64,000 bases of DNA from Leptidea sinapis (taxonomy: Eukaryota > Arthropoda > Insecta > Lepidoptera > Pieridae), in the NCBI RefSeq assembly GCF_905404315.1, contig NC_066310.1, positions 2,480,001 through 2,544,000 of the forward strand. Reading direction: 5' to 3'. The notes below the pieces were generated by a model. That model ran no database searches. It was not told the DNA's origin and was given only the letters and a program-made list of their open reading frames with translations. The number at the start of each line of letters is the position of its first letter. Within the stretch, counting starts at the first letter, position 1. Positions 23,901-38,900 of this stretch are shown here, in pieces. The position numbers were made by a program, and so were the translations under genes.

Positions 23901-26900
23901 AGCTACATAATTAATTGTGATACTTTTAACAAAACATGCGTTATGCAAAACACAATATTGATTATATTAACAATAAAAAAACGTAAGCACCAAAACTATT
24001 TTATAAATATAATTTTTTTTATTTTATTTTTACAAAAACACGGTTGTTTTTAGATCGCTAAGAACAACAACCATGTTAGACATAGTTGAAAGAAATACAT
24101 AGATTATTCGTAATAATTTTATCTGTCAAAAATATTTGGTTAGCAGTGTAAAAGGCAGTCAAAATAATAAAATATAAATGATACTAAAGATTTTTTTATG
24201 AGGATTGATGGCAATAAATGCAAACGACTCAAGTACTTTGACTCAGTTGTTAGTAGATCGGATTACATTTGATTTAAAAGCTTGGGTGACGCAATAGGTT
24301 GACTACTGACTTATTGAGTCGCACCACGGATCGTTTATTTGATGCTTTTCAAGGCAACGTTCTTGTGTTTCCTCTGTACTACGGGTAGCTGTGATCACAT
24401 ACCATCAGTTAACCCGTATGCTCGTTTGTCCTTTTGTCCTCTTCTTCCATAAGAAATCTACTTACCTCAACAATAATATTTATTTCAACTAAAGTTTGTT
24501 AATGAATGCTCAACTTATAACCACGCGGTGATTATAATCAAAGGGAAAGAAACGTAACTTAATTCGCTACGGTGCTGATATACGGTGGTTGGTCAAATTA
24601 TTAGATCTACTTTTGAAAATTGAAGAATTAGTTCAAAATACGAGGCTTATATAACATATTAATTAAGGGGATTAATTATATATTATACCATATATATAAT
24701 TAAGGCACATATGAATATGTTTGTTTTAATTTTATTGTTAACCACCCAGATCAACATTTTGTGATACTCATTCGCATCTTAGACGACATCTTCCTTCCCC
24801 CTTAGTCCAATTATTCAACCAGAGCCTATAAAATGTTGGTTAAAAAAAGTCTCGCGAGTACGTTTGCAATTATTACTACCCTCATTTGGAGACCTGAATT
24901 TAAATATTTTGACATTTGACCATATAAATACAAATATCATTGCTTTTTGGCGATAAGTTAATTGAATTACATCTTTTACTGCCAAATTTAGTGCAAATTA
25001 CATTATTCATTTCACGATTTTCTCGTGATAAGTCATTATTATAATTTTATTATAATTTTGTGTGTAGTGTAAGGGCGAGGCCAGAACACTGTAAAGCTCT
25101 GTTCAAACTGAGGCGAATAACGCGCGGGACGTGGGACGCGTTTTAGAGTAATTCGCTCACTCGCTTAGCCTCTCAAACTGACGCGACTTCCCGCGTGTCA
25201 TTTTTGGTTCTACAGTGGAGAAATATTATGCATTGTGAGACCAAACAATCCCGCCGGGCGTCCCACTCTTGTTTCGCTTCAACTTGAGCGAATACTCGCG
25301 TCAATTTGAACACGTCTATACAAGTTAGCTGGCACAATCGGCGCGAGCGACTTCCGTCCCGCGTACCGCGCGTTATTCGCCTCAGTTTGAACAGAGCTTT
25401 ATACTACGACGCATCTCAAACGACTCTCACACAGCGATGAGTTAACTTGTGTTAAATATTAGCGTTGTCGCTAATATTTCACGGCATTTTAGGGCTCGGA
25501 CACATGTCTACGACGCGGGGCGAATACACGTAATATGAATTTAAACTATACGTACTTATAAGGCTATGGTCTCCTATTTTACGCCGTACGCGACGTCTCG
25601 TTACGCCGTACGCTACGTCACAATGCTTGCTATATAAATGTACTGCTGTGGTCTCTTTCACACGTCGACGCTGGCGAGTTGACGCCGTACGCGCCATCCG
25701 AACACAGTGCGCCGCGTCTCTAGTCAAATCGAACTATTGCAGCGTAAAGGTCGTCGCTCGCGTCACACAAAATGATGAGGTTTGATAAAGGAAAGTCGAG
25801 TTGTTGATTGGATCAGTAAAATCTTATATGATACAAGTGACAAGAATGATAAAAACAATATTTATATGCATCAATGTTGGGAAAAAATTAGTGATGCAGT
25901 CTGATCTCCTGGTAAGTTTTAATTTTAATTATTTATTAATTAAAAGTTTAAATTAAAAATTATTTAATTTTAATTTCAACAAATCCATCGCGAAAACCCT
26001 ACCGCACGTTAGCGCTCGCGAGTAGCCACTGAGCCACCTGCGCGCCACGCGAGATGTATAAATTGACCGCCGACCCTATGCGTTGCATCCAGACGTTGGA
26101 AGCCACGGAATTAATCGTTGACGCTAACGCCAGACGCCGCGTACGGCATAAAATAGGAGACCATAGCCTAAACAAAATCATTTAAACGAATATTTTTTTG
26201 AATTATAAATGAACACTTGATTATTATTACTTAATATGGTGATTCTAAAATATACAAAAAAATGGCCTTATGGCCACATATTTTCAGCTCTTCATATTCC
26301 CTTTTGAACCAGCGGTTACTCTGGTGGGACCAACAGGGCCGGGTGCGTTATCTCGTTCTAAAATTTGTAAATATTTAGTGATGCAATTTTATTTCATAAA
26401 AAGAGCGCAGTTTCCATGCGCCTTTTCACAAGTTTAAAACATCTTTTCGAATGGGTTCGTCTTAGTGAAAATCAGATTTTGAGACATAAAAAATATTTGA
26501 ACTTGAGTGAATTAGTCAACATAATATTCTAAAATAATTTGTTATGTTTTTTAAAGCGATAACCCTCACTTCTGGGATTAATTACGGAAATAAAACTGAA
26601 AACAAAATTTAATTTTTATGACGCACGCCTAAACTCGCACGAAACGCGAGAGGTCGCGGCTTTTATATATTTTTTTTTATTTTTACTATGATACAAATGA
26701 TTTAAGTTTTCTTTAGTGTTAATTCCGTCAATATTTGTTTTTTAAAAACAATTCGACTAGCACTAGTCTAGACTCAGTCTCGTGCCAGACTATGGCGAGA
26801 CAACACGTCTTGAGGTTGCCTCGTGTAGAGGCGAAACACGTGTCGAATTGTTTTTAAAAACAAATATTAGCGGAATTAACACTAAAGAAAACTTAAATCA

Positions 26901-29900
26901 TTTGTTAATTATGGATTTCCACAAAGTAACGCCTAATTCAATAAATTTTCTATATACTATGCGCCATTTTAAATTGACGATGGGTTGTGTGACGTCAGAT
27001 GTTTAAGATACGAACAGCGTCGCATGTTGTGGCCCCGCCGTTAGTTATAATCAATTAATTATTTGCTTTGTAGCGAACAGACCTTGAGCTAGCGCGGCCG
27101 GCTCGGGCTTGTGAGCGAGACGCACTAGCGACCGCTCTCCCTCCAACACGAATATCTCGTCCTTGTTCACGGACACCGATACGATCCTGGAAATGTTTCA
27201 CCAATATTAGATATAAATCTGTGGGAGGCTCCTTTGCACAGAATGCCGGCTACATTATGGGTACCACAACGGCGCCTATTTCTGCCGTGAAGCAGTAATG
27301 TGTAAGCATACTGTGTTTCGGTACTGAAGGGCACTGGTAGCTAATTAAATTACTCGACAACTTATGTCTCGAGGTGACGAGCGCAGTTGTAGTGCAGCTC
27401 AGAATTTTTTTTTGTAATGGACAGGGCGTATCAATTACCATCTGCTGAACGTCGTGCGCGTCTCGTCCCTTATTTTCATTAAAAAAAACCGTCTATTAAC
27501 ATAAATCGACGTCTTAAAGACGTTGCGGTTTCGAATCCCGGTAGATGCAAACATTTATATGATGAATATAGCGTTGTTTAGCACCCATAGTACAGGCTCT
27601 GTCTAGTTTGGACTAATATAATTTGTGTCAATACAATATCTTACATACAACATCTTAATATATATAAACTAGCTGACCCAGCAAACGTTGTATTGCCGAT
27701 ATTAAAATCGCGATACAAAAGTAACTGTTGATCGTAGAGGGGAAAATTTGAAGTTGTATGTATTTTTTAATGCTGACTCATAATCAAACAAATTTATAAA
27801 AAAAACTAGTGGACCCAACAGACGTTGTCCTGTCGGAAATTTCGGACACACGTCTTAAATTTGAAAAATCGGTCCATCCGTTGGGAGGAGTCCACTTAAA
27901 TACACATGAGCAGGATAATTATATTATATCGACGGAATTGAGAATCTAAACCAATCTCAAAATCACTGGAACACACAAAAAAATCATCAAAATCGGTCCA
28001 GCCGTTTAGGAGGTAGTTTAATTGTGAATCAAAACCATTATCAAATCCACCTGAAGACACACACCAATCTCAAATTCACTGCAACACACAAAAAAATCAT
28101 CAAAATCGGTCCAGCCGCTTAGGAGGTAGTTCAATTGTGAATCTTAACCATTCTCGAATCCTTTTGAATACACACAGAAAGTTTCATTAGAATCGGTTTA
28201 GCCGTCTAGGAGGAGTTCAGTGACATACACACGCACACAAGAATTATATATATAAAGAATGTCAAAAAAAAATTAAAAAAAAAAATATTACCACGGACCA
28301 CCCTTAATATTTAGGGGGATGAAAAATAGATGTTGTCCGATTCTCAGACCTACCCAATATGCACTCAAAATTTCATGAGAATCGGTCAAGCCGTTTCGAA
28401 GGAGTTTAACTACACACACCGCGACATGAGAATTTTATATATTAGATTAAGTGACACGTTGTTTGTCCGCGATGGACTGCTAAACTAATGATTTTAATGG
28501 GGCTTACTTCGTGTAGTTTAGTCCAACTTGAGATATAGGATAGTTTTTATTATTTTATTTTAATTTCCAATATTTGTATTGTATGGACATATTTTCTTTG
28601 AGAGAATTTATTGACGGCACGGTTTGACAGTTCTGCTGTGTAACAATTTCATTATAGTTAACAAGAGGGAGCAATGACATTCCATACATAATATAGAACG
28701 TCATTGACAGGGAGCATGCTTTAGAATAGTAGATTGTTAACCGAGGGTCGAAAGAATCAATTCCCGAGGTATTTAGACGCCCGAGCGCAGGGAGGTCGGC
28801 TATAGTCCGAGTAGGTATTGATACTTTTGCCCGAGTTAAACACTCTACTTTTCATTTCGTATATGAGGAAAATAAAACTAGTTGTTTATCTAAACACAGA
28901 TTAGTATCCCGCCAATTTATGTCGACCTTTTAAATTTCAAATATGGAACTTACCACGTAATTGTTGCGGTTTATTCCACTCAAAGAAGTTTGCGCTAAGT
29001 TCACACTGGCTGTTTTGAAAGTCACATGGCCGCTGGATTTTTTTAATTAGTTCTTTTTTACGTAAAACTGCTATGAACAGTTCTATTATTAAAGTTCATT
29101 CCGGCCCTTAGGTGGGAAGTAATTTTTATGCGCCAAATATCAAAAATGTAGATGCGAATATTTTATTAAATGGAGAGGTGGTAAAACCAGTGGAATCTGA
29201 TGTATTTCTTGACATTACTCTTGATTCCGAATTGCAATGGGGCCCCCATACAGAAGGATTGGCGAATAAGCTTAGTTCTGCAGCATATGCGGTTAAGAAA
29301 ATTAGACGGTTAACTGACATAGATACGGCGAGATTAGTATACTTTAGTTATTTTCATAGTATTATGTCCTATGGTTTATTGTTATGGGGCAGTGCGGCCG
29401 ATACTAATACTCTCTTTGTGCTGCAGAAGAGGGCTATTCGCGCGATTTATAACCTAGGTCGTACAGAATCATTAAGAGACATATTTAAAGAAATAAACAT
29501 TTTGACTGTTGCTTCTCAATACATTTTTGATAATATTCTGTATGTACATAACCACATTGAGGAATTTTCAAGAAACTGTGACATTCAAAATGTTAACACG
29601 AGGAACAAACACAAACTTTTTATGCCTACTACTCGGATAAGTCGAGTTAGTAAGTCTTTTGTTGGGCGATGTATATGCTTCTAAAATATGATCCCAGAAA
29701 ATGTACAAAACAAATGTGTTACGAAATTTAAAAGAATTGTTAAAAAACGTTTGAGTGGGAAAGGTTATTATAGCATAAACGATTTTCTTAATGACACCAC
29801 GGACTGGGAATAAAGCGAACACCCTCAGGCTCTTTATTATAAATGTTTATTGTACGATATTACATTGTAATCCATATTTTATATTAAAAAAAAAGCCCGC

Positions 29901-32900
29901 TGGGTTTCTTGCGCCCATTCTTCTCAGGTGTGATTTTAAATCCTATTTTGAATAAAAATATTTGAATTTGAATTAAGAGTTTTTCCCTTTCTATGGAGGG
30001 AAACAGCATTTTCCACCCAATAATCAGATCAAAACAACATTACTTTCCGAGTATGAGTAATAAAAAATAAATCATGGCGTTATGAAATATTATTGAAAAA
30101 TTCATAAAAACCGTATTTTATTTATTATGCACAGAACAACGTCTGTCGGGTCAGCTAGTATTATATATATAATAACATTTTCAACAACAAATTTCTGTGA
30201 TGGTTAAGTGCAGTGCTTCACCCAATGTTTTTAATCGCAGAAGCCAAAAATAGATTCTCGTTGATAGAGGTTCCTATTGCACACGATGCCAGCTGCTACG
30301 AAGGCAGTAGTGTGGAAGCTTTCAGAAAATGTCGGAGTCACCATTGTCGTTAAACAAATCGTTTTTTTCTTTCTTTCAAGAAAAGTTGGCAATATAGATC
30401 GCACCAAGACTATAATCAGCGTACGCGGCACTGGAATGGAAATGTACGCAACTGTACACCTGCAAGTCAGTTTCAAATTCAATGTTTTGTTATCAATTTG
30501 TCAATAATATTTCATTATATCAAGAATTGCATCGTAAAAATGCACCCTGTTGTTGTACTGAAATTGTTTCACAGCATAACTGTCAAACTGTTGCGTCAAT
30601 AAATTCGACGGGGTACGCATCAAAGGAAAAACAATTTTGTTGTTTTTATTTAATTCTGAGCATTTTCCTATTTATTTACCTTTTAAACTTTCCCTGTACT
30701 TCCACAAATAATTCAGGACCAAAATTAGCCAAATCGGTATAGTAACCTTTACCAATCAAACCTTTTAACAATTCTTTTGAATATCGTAATGCTTTTGTTA
30801 TGAACATTTTCTGGGATCTTACTGTAAAAGCATATACATCGATCCACAAAAGTCTTGTAATGTACTACTCGGCTAAGTCGAGTGAGTAAGTCTTTTGTGG
30901 GGCGATGTATATTATGCTTTTACAACAAGATCCCCGAAAATGTTCAAAACAAAAGTATTACGTTATTCAAAAGAATTGTTAAAAAACGTTTGTGTGGTAA
31001 AGGTTACTATAACATAAATGACTTTCTTAATGATACCACAGATTGGGAATGGAGTGACCGCCCTCAGGCTATTAAATAATTAGTTTAATTGTACAATATT
31101 ACTTTGTAAACATATTTATTCGATGGGAAAAAAAAACCCGCTGAGTTTGTTGCGCCCATTCTTCTCAGGTCTGAGGCATTCATTTTGGAATGGGTGGTAG
31201 TTTTTGACTTTCAATAAGTGATGTCACATCCTATTTTGAATAAAAATATTTGAATTTGAATTTAGTAGGCATAAGGCATTTTTCTGACTCAAGAGCCGTG
31301 ACGGGGCATCTTTTTTATTTGAAATAAAATGTTGCCGGATTGTTGCGCTCGCTTTGTTTCGTTTGTTCATACAATTACAGTTTGAACATTTGTTGAGGAA
31401 ATAATTAAAAAAAACACAATTTTAATCAAACTAAAAACAATAGTGCGGAAAATAATAAATTTCCGCACTCCAAACACACACGGAATAAGACTACCTTTAC
31501 AGCAAAATATGTATTAAAAAATATACTGCAAATGCTTGGTGTAATTAAAGATTTTCTTTATTTATTTTGTGACTTAAATTCGAACGGAGGCACCTAAATT
31601 TGGTTTGTTATAATGAAATAAAAATTTGACCGTTTGGGATACAACAGCTGCCAAAGATGAAATCATAAACTAAACCATTACCATGAATTATTTCAAAATT
31701 TTAATAAACTTTATGAGTTCAAGTTTATAGAATTCACTACGATCACCAGTCACCGTCCGCCATCGCTCCATCCATTGTTAAATCTTAGAAAGGGAACGAC
31801 TCGCCCCACGACATTGCCACAAGCAACATACCTTCTAAGGTCGTCGACTACGGCGACAGCGGTGAGCGACCTCGGGTCTAGGATGTAAAGGAAGTGGTCG
31901 TTGTGTGAGACCAGGAAGTGGTCGCGGAACACATGCAGTGCGCCCAGGTTGTACTCGCGGTCGCTGTGACAGTGTTTGCGCTGGGACGGGTTCAGGAGCT
32001 CGGCCACAGTCAGCGGGTTCGATATCGCATCCTGCCACAGAATAATAATAATAAAGTATTTATTCGGGATACTGGTTTTTTGTCTTTATCTAACTTATAT
32101 GCGTAACATCGTCTACTTTTAACTTAATATCTAAATTCCGATCTTTTTCCAACCTCCTTTTTCCTTAGCAAATTGCAATCAAGCCGGCTGATTTTACAAT
32201 ACCATCCTCCCATCTCCTGTCACATGCATTTGGATTTTTTAGATAAGATATAAGGCGACAAAACGAGCCGGAATAAATATAATCAGGGGCTAGTCACTCT
32301 GTGGAAAGCTCTTATAACAATATTTATTCAATTTGAAAAACATAGTAAGATGTTTTCTTCTTCTGTTTCTATATACTTAGCAAGAACCATCACAATTGCC
32401 ACAGTGGGTTATTTAATCAAAAATGGGTTATAAACTTGTAAAAAAATAATAACACAAATGTTAAGTGGAGAAAGCACACCAGATTTCACTTCAATGATAC
32501 ATATTCAATGAGAATGAATATTAGTATTGAGTCTCGAGGCGGGGCAGAGTGGAGTCATTTTGGACTCACTGTTGGTGTGGGCTGACGAAGAACATACCTT
32601 GAAGAGCAGTGTCTGTAGCACGTTTCCGCTTCGGTCCGCGCGCCACACCCTCAGGCCGGGGCGAGCGCAATACGCGTTGGCCGCTCCTCCGCATGCGTAA
32701 GAGTACTGGAATACCGCCCCCAGAGCGCACAGGCTGCAACCAAAATACGTGTGATAATTATGAAAGGACTCATGTAAGACCACACAAGCTGCTAAAAGGA
32801 TAAATACCAATGTGGTGTTATGAGGTTGATACCACATCTGCTTAAGACATTGTTTTATGGGGGAAATGAGTTTCATGTCACATTAAATACACAATTCCAA

Positions 32901-35900
32901 TGTGGCGGTAAATGGTAAAATGTAAACAAAACTTAAGGATGCAGGACTCTAACCCGCGCCTCTCCGTATGTTTTGGTTACTAATTTAATTTGTATAATTA
33001 GTACAAGAAACGGAATGGTGGAGAAGGTGGTGAAGCAATTTTGATTTATTTTGTAACAAGGCTAACAATCCATTGTTTCTACTGGTGTTTACTTTAATTT
33101 GATTGGTAAGTTACTAATCAGCACCATGATTGGGCTCAATCAGGCTTGAACAATGATCTTCATGAAGAACTTAAAGAACAATAGCGAAGTTTCATACTAC
33201 AAAATATTTGAAATTGAATGGAAGCGTCTCAAGAACTGACGTGTACTTATTAATTCTCTATAATTTTCTGGATCTACTGACATTATTCATTTTTAATTTG
33301 GAACCGGGATAATTGAGAAATAAATTATTATTTTGTTTGAGTTTTAGGTTAGGTTTTTATTTTTATTACTTTACCGTTCTAACTATATTATACTTATCTA
33401 TTATATTCCAACTAACATGTTCCAACAACAATAACACTGAATAACACCAATTCCAAAAATCTTTAAGGATAGGAACTAGTAACCATAGGCAAATAGTTAA
33501 TAAATACCTACCTAATTACTAACGTCTACGGTAGATACTACTGTCTACGGTCAACAACTCTGAGTATTATATTATGATAAAATGGAAACTTATTACTTGA
33601 TGCAATGCTAATAACAGTTTATTTGCAACAAACCAGAGTTGGTTGTCCATAGCTTTATAAGTAATTTTATAAGAGGGAAGTCAAATGCGCAATACATAGT
33701 CGTAGGTAGGTACTTCTAAAGTGTACCTAACCTACGCCCGATTTTAAGGCTCGGGTCGACTTTTAAACTAAGTACTTCCATTTTTATAATCTTAAAAAAC
33801 TGGTAAAATAAGTACCTAGTTTTCTAATGTCTTTTTCTCAATCCAAGATCTTATTTTGTAGAAGTAGGTAACAGTAAATTAAACAAGCAAAATATTTTAT
33901 TTTGTTTATTGTTATATAAACAGCGTACGTTAGACCAAATCGTGGGGCATATCATAGTCCAGTAATGGAGAGCAGAAGTAGTACAAAATGAGGTTCAGAG
34001 TTTAATACGAGAGAAAGATATTATTCAAGTCCAAAACCAAGCCATGTAAAATAGAAACTACTTACTAAAATAAAGAAAGCACAAAACAACACAACAGCGG
34101 TAACTATAATTGATAGGTATTATAAGCATTAGGTAGATCATAGGTGACAGGAAATTAGAATCTCATTGATCACTCGCTCATAGCTGTCAGTCATATTGAC
34201 AGATAGCTTTCCTTGATCTAACCTAAAATGGATGTGATTTCATAGTCGTGACAGCATATAATGTGAAAATGAAATAAATATTTTATTTATTTCCCCGGTT
34301 CCTTTTGCAATACAATTTTATCTAACAAGTCAATTTATCTACGAAGTTTTTTTTGTAACTATCCTAACCTTGGACGGTTATTCCTATAGTCAGGTAAAAT
34401 TTCGCCATTGTTCTTTAAAACAGTAAAGGAAGAAATCACACAATACTCTTCAAATTACAAAGAACGCCTAGCAATTCATCCAAACCCATTGGCAGTGGAG
34501 TAACTCACTATAAACCATCCAAAGAGAATTGAAGTAAAGGGAAGAAAGGTCAATGGACCACACTTCCCACAAAATTCTAGATGTCAAACACATCTGCTCA
34601 TATTGATTGCAGATATAAATTAAAAATCAGTGCAGGCCATCCTAAAATGTACACCGGTTCCAAGCCATGTATAGTGAGGTAGTATATAATGGTAGTTGAG
34701 TCTGACTCACCTCTTCCTCTCCTTCTTGCCCAGCTGGTTGACGTGCCAGCGGTTGTCCCTACGCTCGCACACAATGCTGCGGTAAACACTGGACACCAGG
34801 AGCGCATTCTGGTAGTAGCTCAGCTGCACTATCTCATGCTGTTCATTTACAATCTCCATTGATTTACACAGATGCTACAATACAAAAATTTATATTATGA
34901 CGAATATATTTATAATTATGAACGACATAGTTACATTAGATTATTGATCTTGCCCCAAATCTCTCCCGGGACATCGTCGACCAGTGCCGGGAGAAACTTG
35001 TGTCTTCTATCGAGTCCTCTCTTGAGAAAGTCGCGGAATGGGGTAAAATGGACCTTGTTCAATTTAACCTCCAGAAGACTCTAGTTTGCGCGTTTACCAC
35101 TAAAAAACTCAATTTGTCGTATCACCGCTCTTCGACAACATTTCCCTTAAAGCCTCGCCTAGTATCGGAATACTGCGTCTCGAAATCTCGAGCGATTGCC
35201 AATTCCGTGGCCATCTGAAAGGCAAAGCCAAATTGACTTCGAAGAAGCTGGGCGTCATTAATAGAGCACGGCAATACTTCAGGCCGGCCCAGTCCGGCCA
35301 CACATGGAGTATTGCTGTCATCTCTGGTCTGGCGCACACCAGTATCAGCTCGATCCATTTGACCGCGTGCCACGCAGAGCAGCTTGAATTATCGGGGACC
35401 CAGTGCTCTCTGAACGCCTGGATCACTTGGCGTTGCGTAGACACATTCGCTTCATTGTGTTTAACCTGATTCCTGCCCCCGCATTCCACCTTCGCACGAC
35501 ACGCCATAAGTTAGGATATCATACCCACCATCTGTATGTGGCGGTCCTCCACAGTGCGGTGTTCCAGGAGTTTTCTTCCACGTACTACAAAGCTGTGGAA
35601 TGAGCTTCCTTGTGCGGTGTTTCCGGGACGATACGACAAGGGTACCTTCAAATAAAGCGCGTACATCTTCCTTAACGGCCGGCAACGGTCCTGTGTTTCC
35701 TCTGGTGTTGCAAGAGAATGTGGGCGCTGGTGATCACTTAACACCAGGTGACCCGTACGCTCGTTTGTCCTCCTATTCCATAAAAAAAAGTAGGCACAGC
35801 ATGTACTATGATGCAAGAGTACAATAATTTAATACAATATACAATCTTACGAAACCATTAAATTTATTGTAGTGTCTGAATGTCAGCTGGATGTATATTT

Positions 35901-38900
35901 TAAAGCTAATATCCTTAAAGCTATTATGTATTTAATGGAGTAGGTATAGGGAAAAATGCCGATAAACAGATCAACAGATTCAATACTCACCATATAAAAG
36001 TCAATCTCAGTCATAATGATAACTCCATTTTTGTCACCAGAGAATAGCCTCATTCCATTTTTGGACCACTCTATAGCTGTAATCTCACTTTTATGCAAAT
36101 CGCCAATGGTGTATCTGTAATGTATAATATAAGTTTATTATTTTGTACCTATGTAATAATTGTAATGACCTTGACAACTCTCATCATAACATTTTATCAA
36201 CATCATTTTATCATCTTTAGGTTTACCTAGTTCAGGCATAGTGTTAACTAGCTTTTAAGTAAAACTTGTATAATTATTCTTATTTTGTATTCTAACAGCC
36301 TTACAAAATAAACTTGGTATAAAGTTATAACTGATGATAAACAAAGAAAATGCAAAATGTTTACAATATCGTTGACAACACTGTCAATACAATGATAATT
36401 CTGAAGTTTTCCTAATGACAAGCTGCCTCGCAAATAAACGCGGGAAACGTTATACATCCGTACAAACCATTCGTAAGCAAAATGTGTATTTGTAAACATT
36501 TTACATATTCTTGGTTTATGCTTAGTTATAGCTTTATGTCAATTTTATTTGTAAGGCCGTAGGTCTCTTAATTAATAAATTGAATTGAATATGATTCAAT
36601 ATACCAAGCAATTGCGCCTGTGTCTGTTAGAGGTGGTATAAAACAGAGCCACCATATATTATTATATTAGAGAGCTAAAAGATTTCAATTTTATTAGATT
36701 TGATAAGACTATGCTGTGATGGTTTGGACATGTCGAGAGAATGAATGAAGAACAATTGATGAAGAAAGTGTATTAGGCCAGTGTGAATGAAAGTGTTGGA
36801 AGGGGTAGACCTAGGCAGATGTTTCAAGATCAAATCAGGGATGTCTTGAAAAAAGGCCAGGTCAAGAGTACCCTAAACCGGAGAGCATGTATGAAAGGAA
36901 TAATGAAAGTGGATGAAGCGAAACAAGTATGTAAGGATCGTAGCAAGTGGAAAGAAGTGGTCTCTGCCTACTCCTACGGGAAAGAGGCGTGATTTTATGT
37001 ATGTATGTATGTATGATTAGACTAGGCATGTACATGTTTATGTTTAAATAAGTTTTTCCAGTTTTGTTCATATATGTTTGTTTTATTTTGTAAATGTTTC
37101 CCTGTTTGTACAGTTTTTGTCCTATAGACCTATATATATTTACCTTACTTTAGTACTATATATGTTGCAATAGACATATATAATTAGATGTACATGTTAT
37201 ATTATATCTTCAATCTCAGTATAATATGTGCCACAGTGTGATGTTATCTGGGTCTAATTAATAACTATTTGCTTTTGATTGTTCTGTGATCTGCTGGTTC
37301 TATTCTCTTAAAGATTATGATTAAAAAGGTAAATGTATTGGTATTATATTAAGATAGGCACATAGTACACCTAGAGTAAGAACGGCCTGGATTTGAACTA
37401 AACATTTAAATCCCTTGTAAGCCCAGTGCTAGTTGTTTGATTTTACATACACTACTTTTGAATATCTTGCAGGTGTGTGTAGTTTTCGTCACTATGTTCG
37501 CCTACACAGTAAGCCAAAAACACATTGATATATGGCAGGCAGGGATTGAACCAGCTTCTGTCAGACGAAAAGCAAAGGCACTACTAGCCTTTGTGAAATC
37601 AACACTAAGATTAAGGCAAATAAGGATACTTAAAAGTAACTTCCCATCAACTATCCAGTACTCTGGGATTTTCCTTATTCATGACTACAAAATGGATGTG
37701 TAAATCAAACATTATTCTTTATACTGTACAATGAAAGAAATATTTTTTTATTCTGAACTAGCTGACCTGACAGACGTTGTTCTGTATATAATAAATAAAA
37801 TAATGTTTTTATATGAATTTGTCAATAATATATCATGAAGCATTTCTTCGTAAAATGTGCACTCTGCTGTCGTAATGAAATTGTTTCACAGCAGAACTTT
37901 AAAACCGTGTGTCAATAAATTCTCTCATAGAAATTATGTATGGACACATCAAAGGAAAAACAAATTTGTTGTTTTTATTTAATTTAGCAGCATTTTCCTA
38001 TTTATTCACATTTTAAACCTTCTCTGGACTTCCACAAATAATTCAAGACCAAAATTAGCCAAATCGGTCCAGCCGTTCTCGAGTTTTAGCGAGACTTACG
38101 AACAGTAATTCATTTTTATATATATAGATAGTTTAAGACTTTACTTTAATAATGCAAAAATTAATGTATTGTGTGTGAATGTTTGTTATATGCTGTTTTA
38201 ATTTTTTAGCAGTTTCATTACTTTATAAGATGTGTAGCTTTAGATTAGTAACATAGTTACCAAATTTTCAATTATATAAATCGAGTGACAAATCGTTCAA
38301 GTCAAAATATCTTCCGATTGAGAAGAGTTTCTAATGCCTGGAAAAGCGTATGAAAAACAATTTCCACAATTAGCCAAATGGAGTTTAAATCAAGTATCTT
38401 AGCATATCTTACATAGGGGAGTGGAATAAAGTGTAATAGTAGTCATACTGAAGGACAGGAAAAAAACAGGAGAAATAAGACTTGAGGAAAATCATCAGAA
38501 AAGTATGTATCTTCTTATTATTATTCTTATGAGGTGTCTACCTCAAATAATATAATAATAATAATATAATATTGACACACTTTTTACACAAATTATCTTG
38601 CCCCAAGTTAAGCATATACAGCCTGTGTTATGGATTACAAGACAATGATATATTTAATACAATATACTTACTTAAACATACATATAAACATACATAAATA
38701 CATTTAAACATCCATGACTCGGAAACAAACATCTATATTCATCATATAAACCTACACCTACCGGGATTCGAACCTAAATACTCAAATAGACAGGATATGT
38801 GACTAGAGACAGCAGAAAAATGCACAAAAATCATAATAGGACAACCACAAAATGAAAAAAGGAAGAAATCTTAGTTCTATTTAAACAAGCACAGCAAAGG

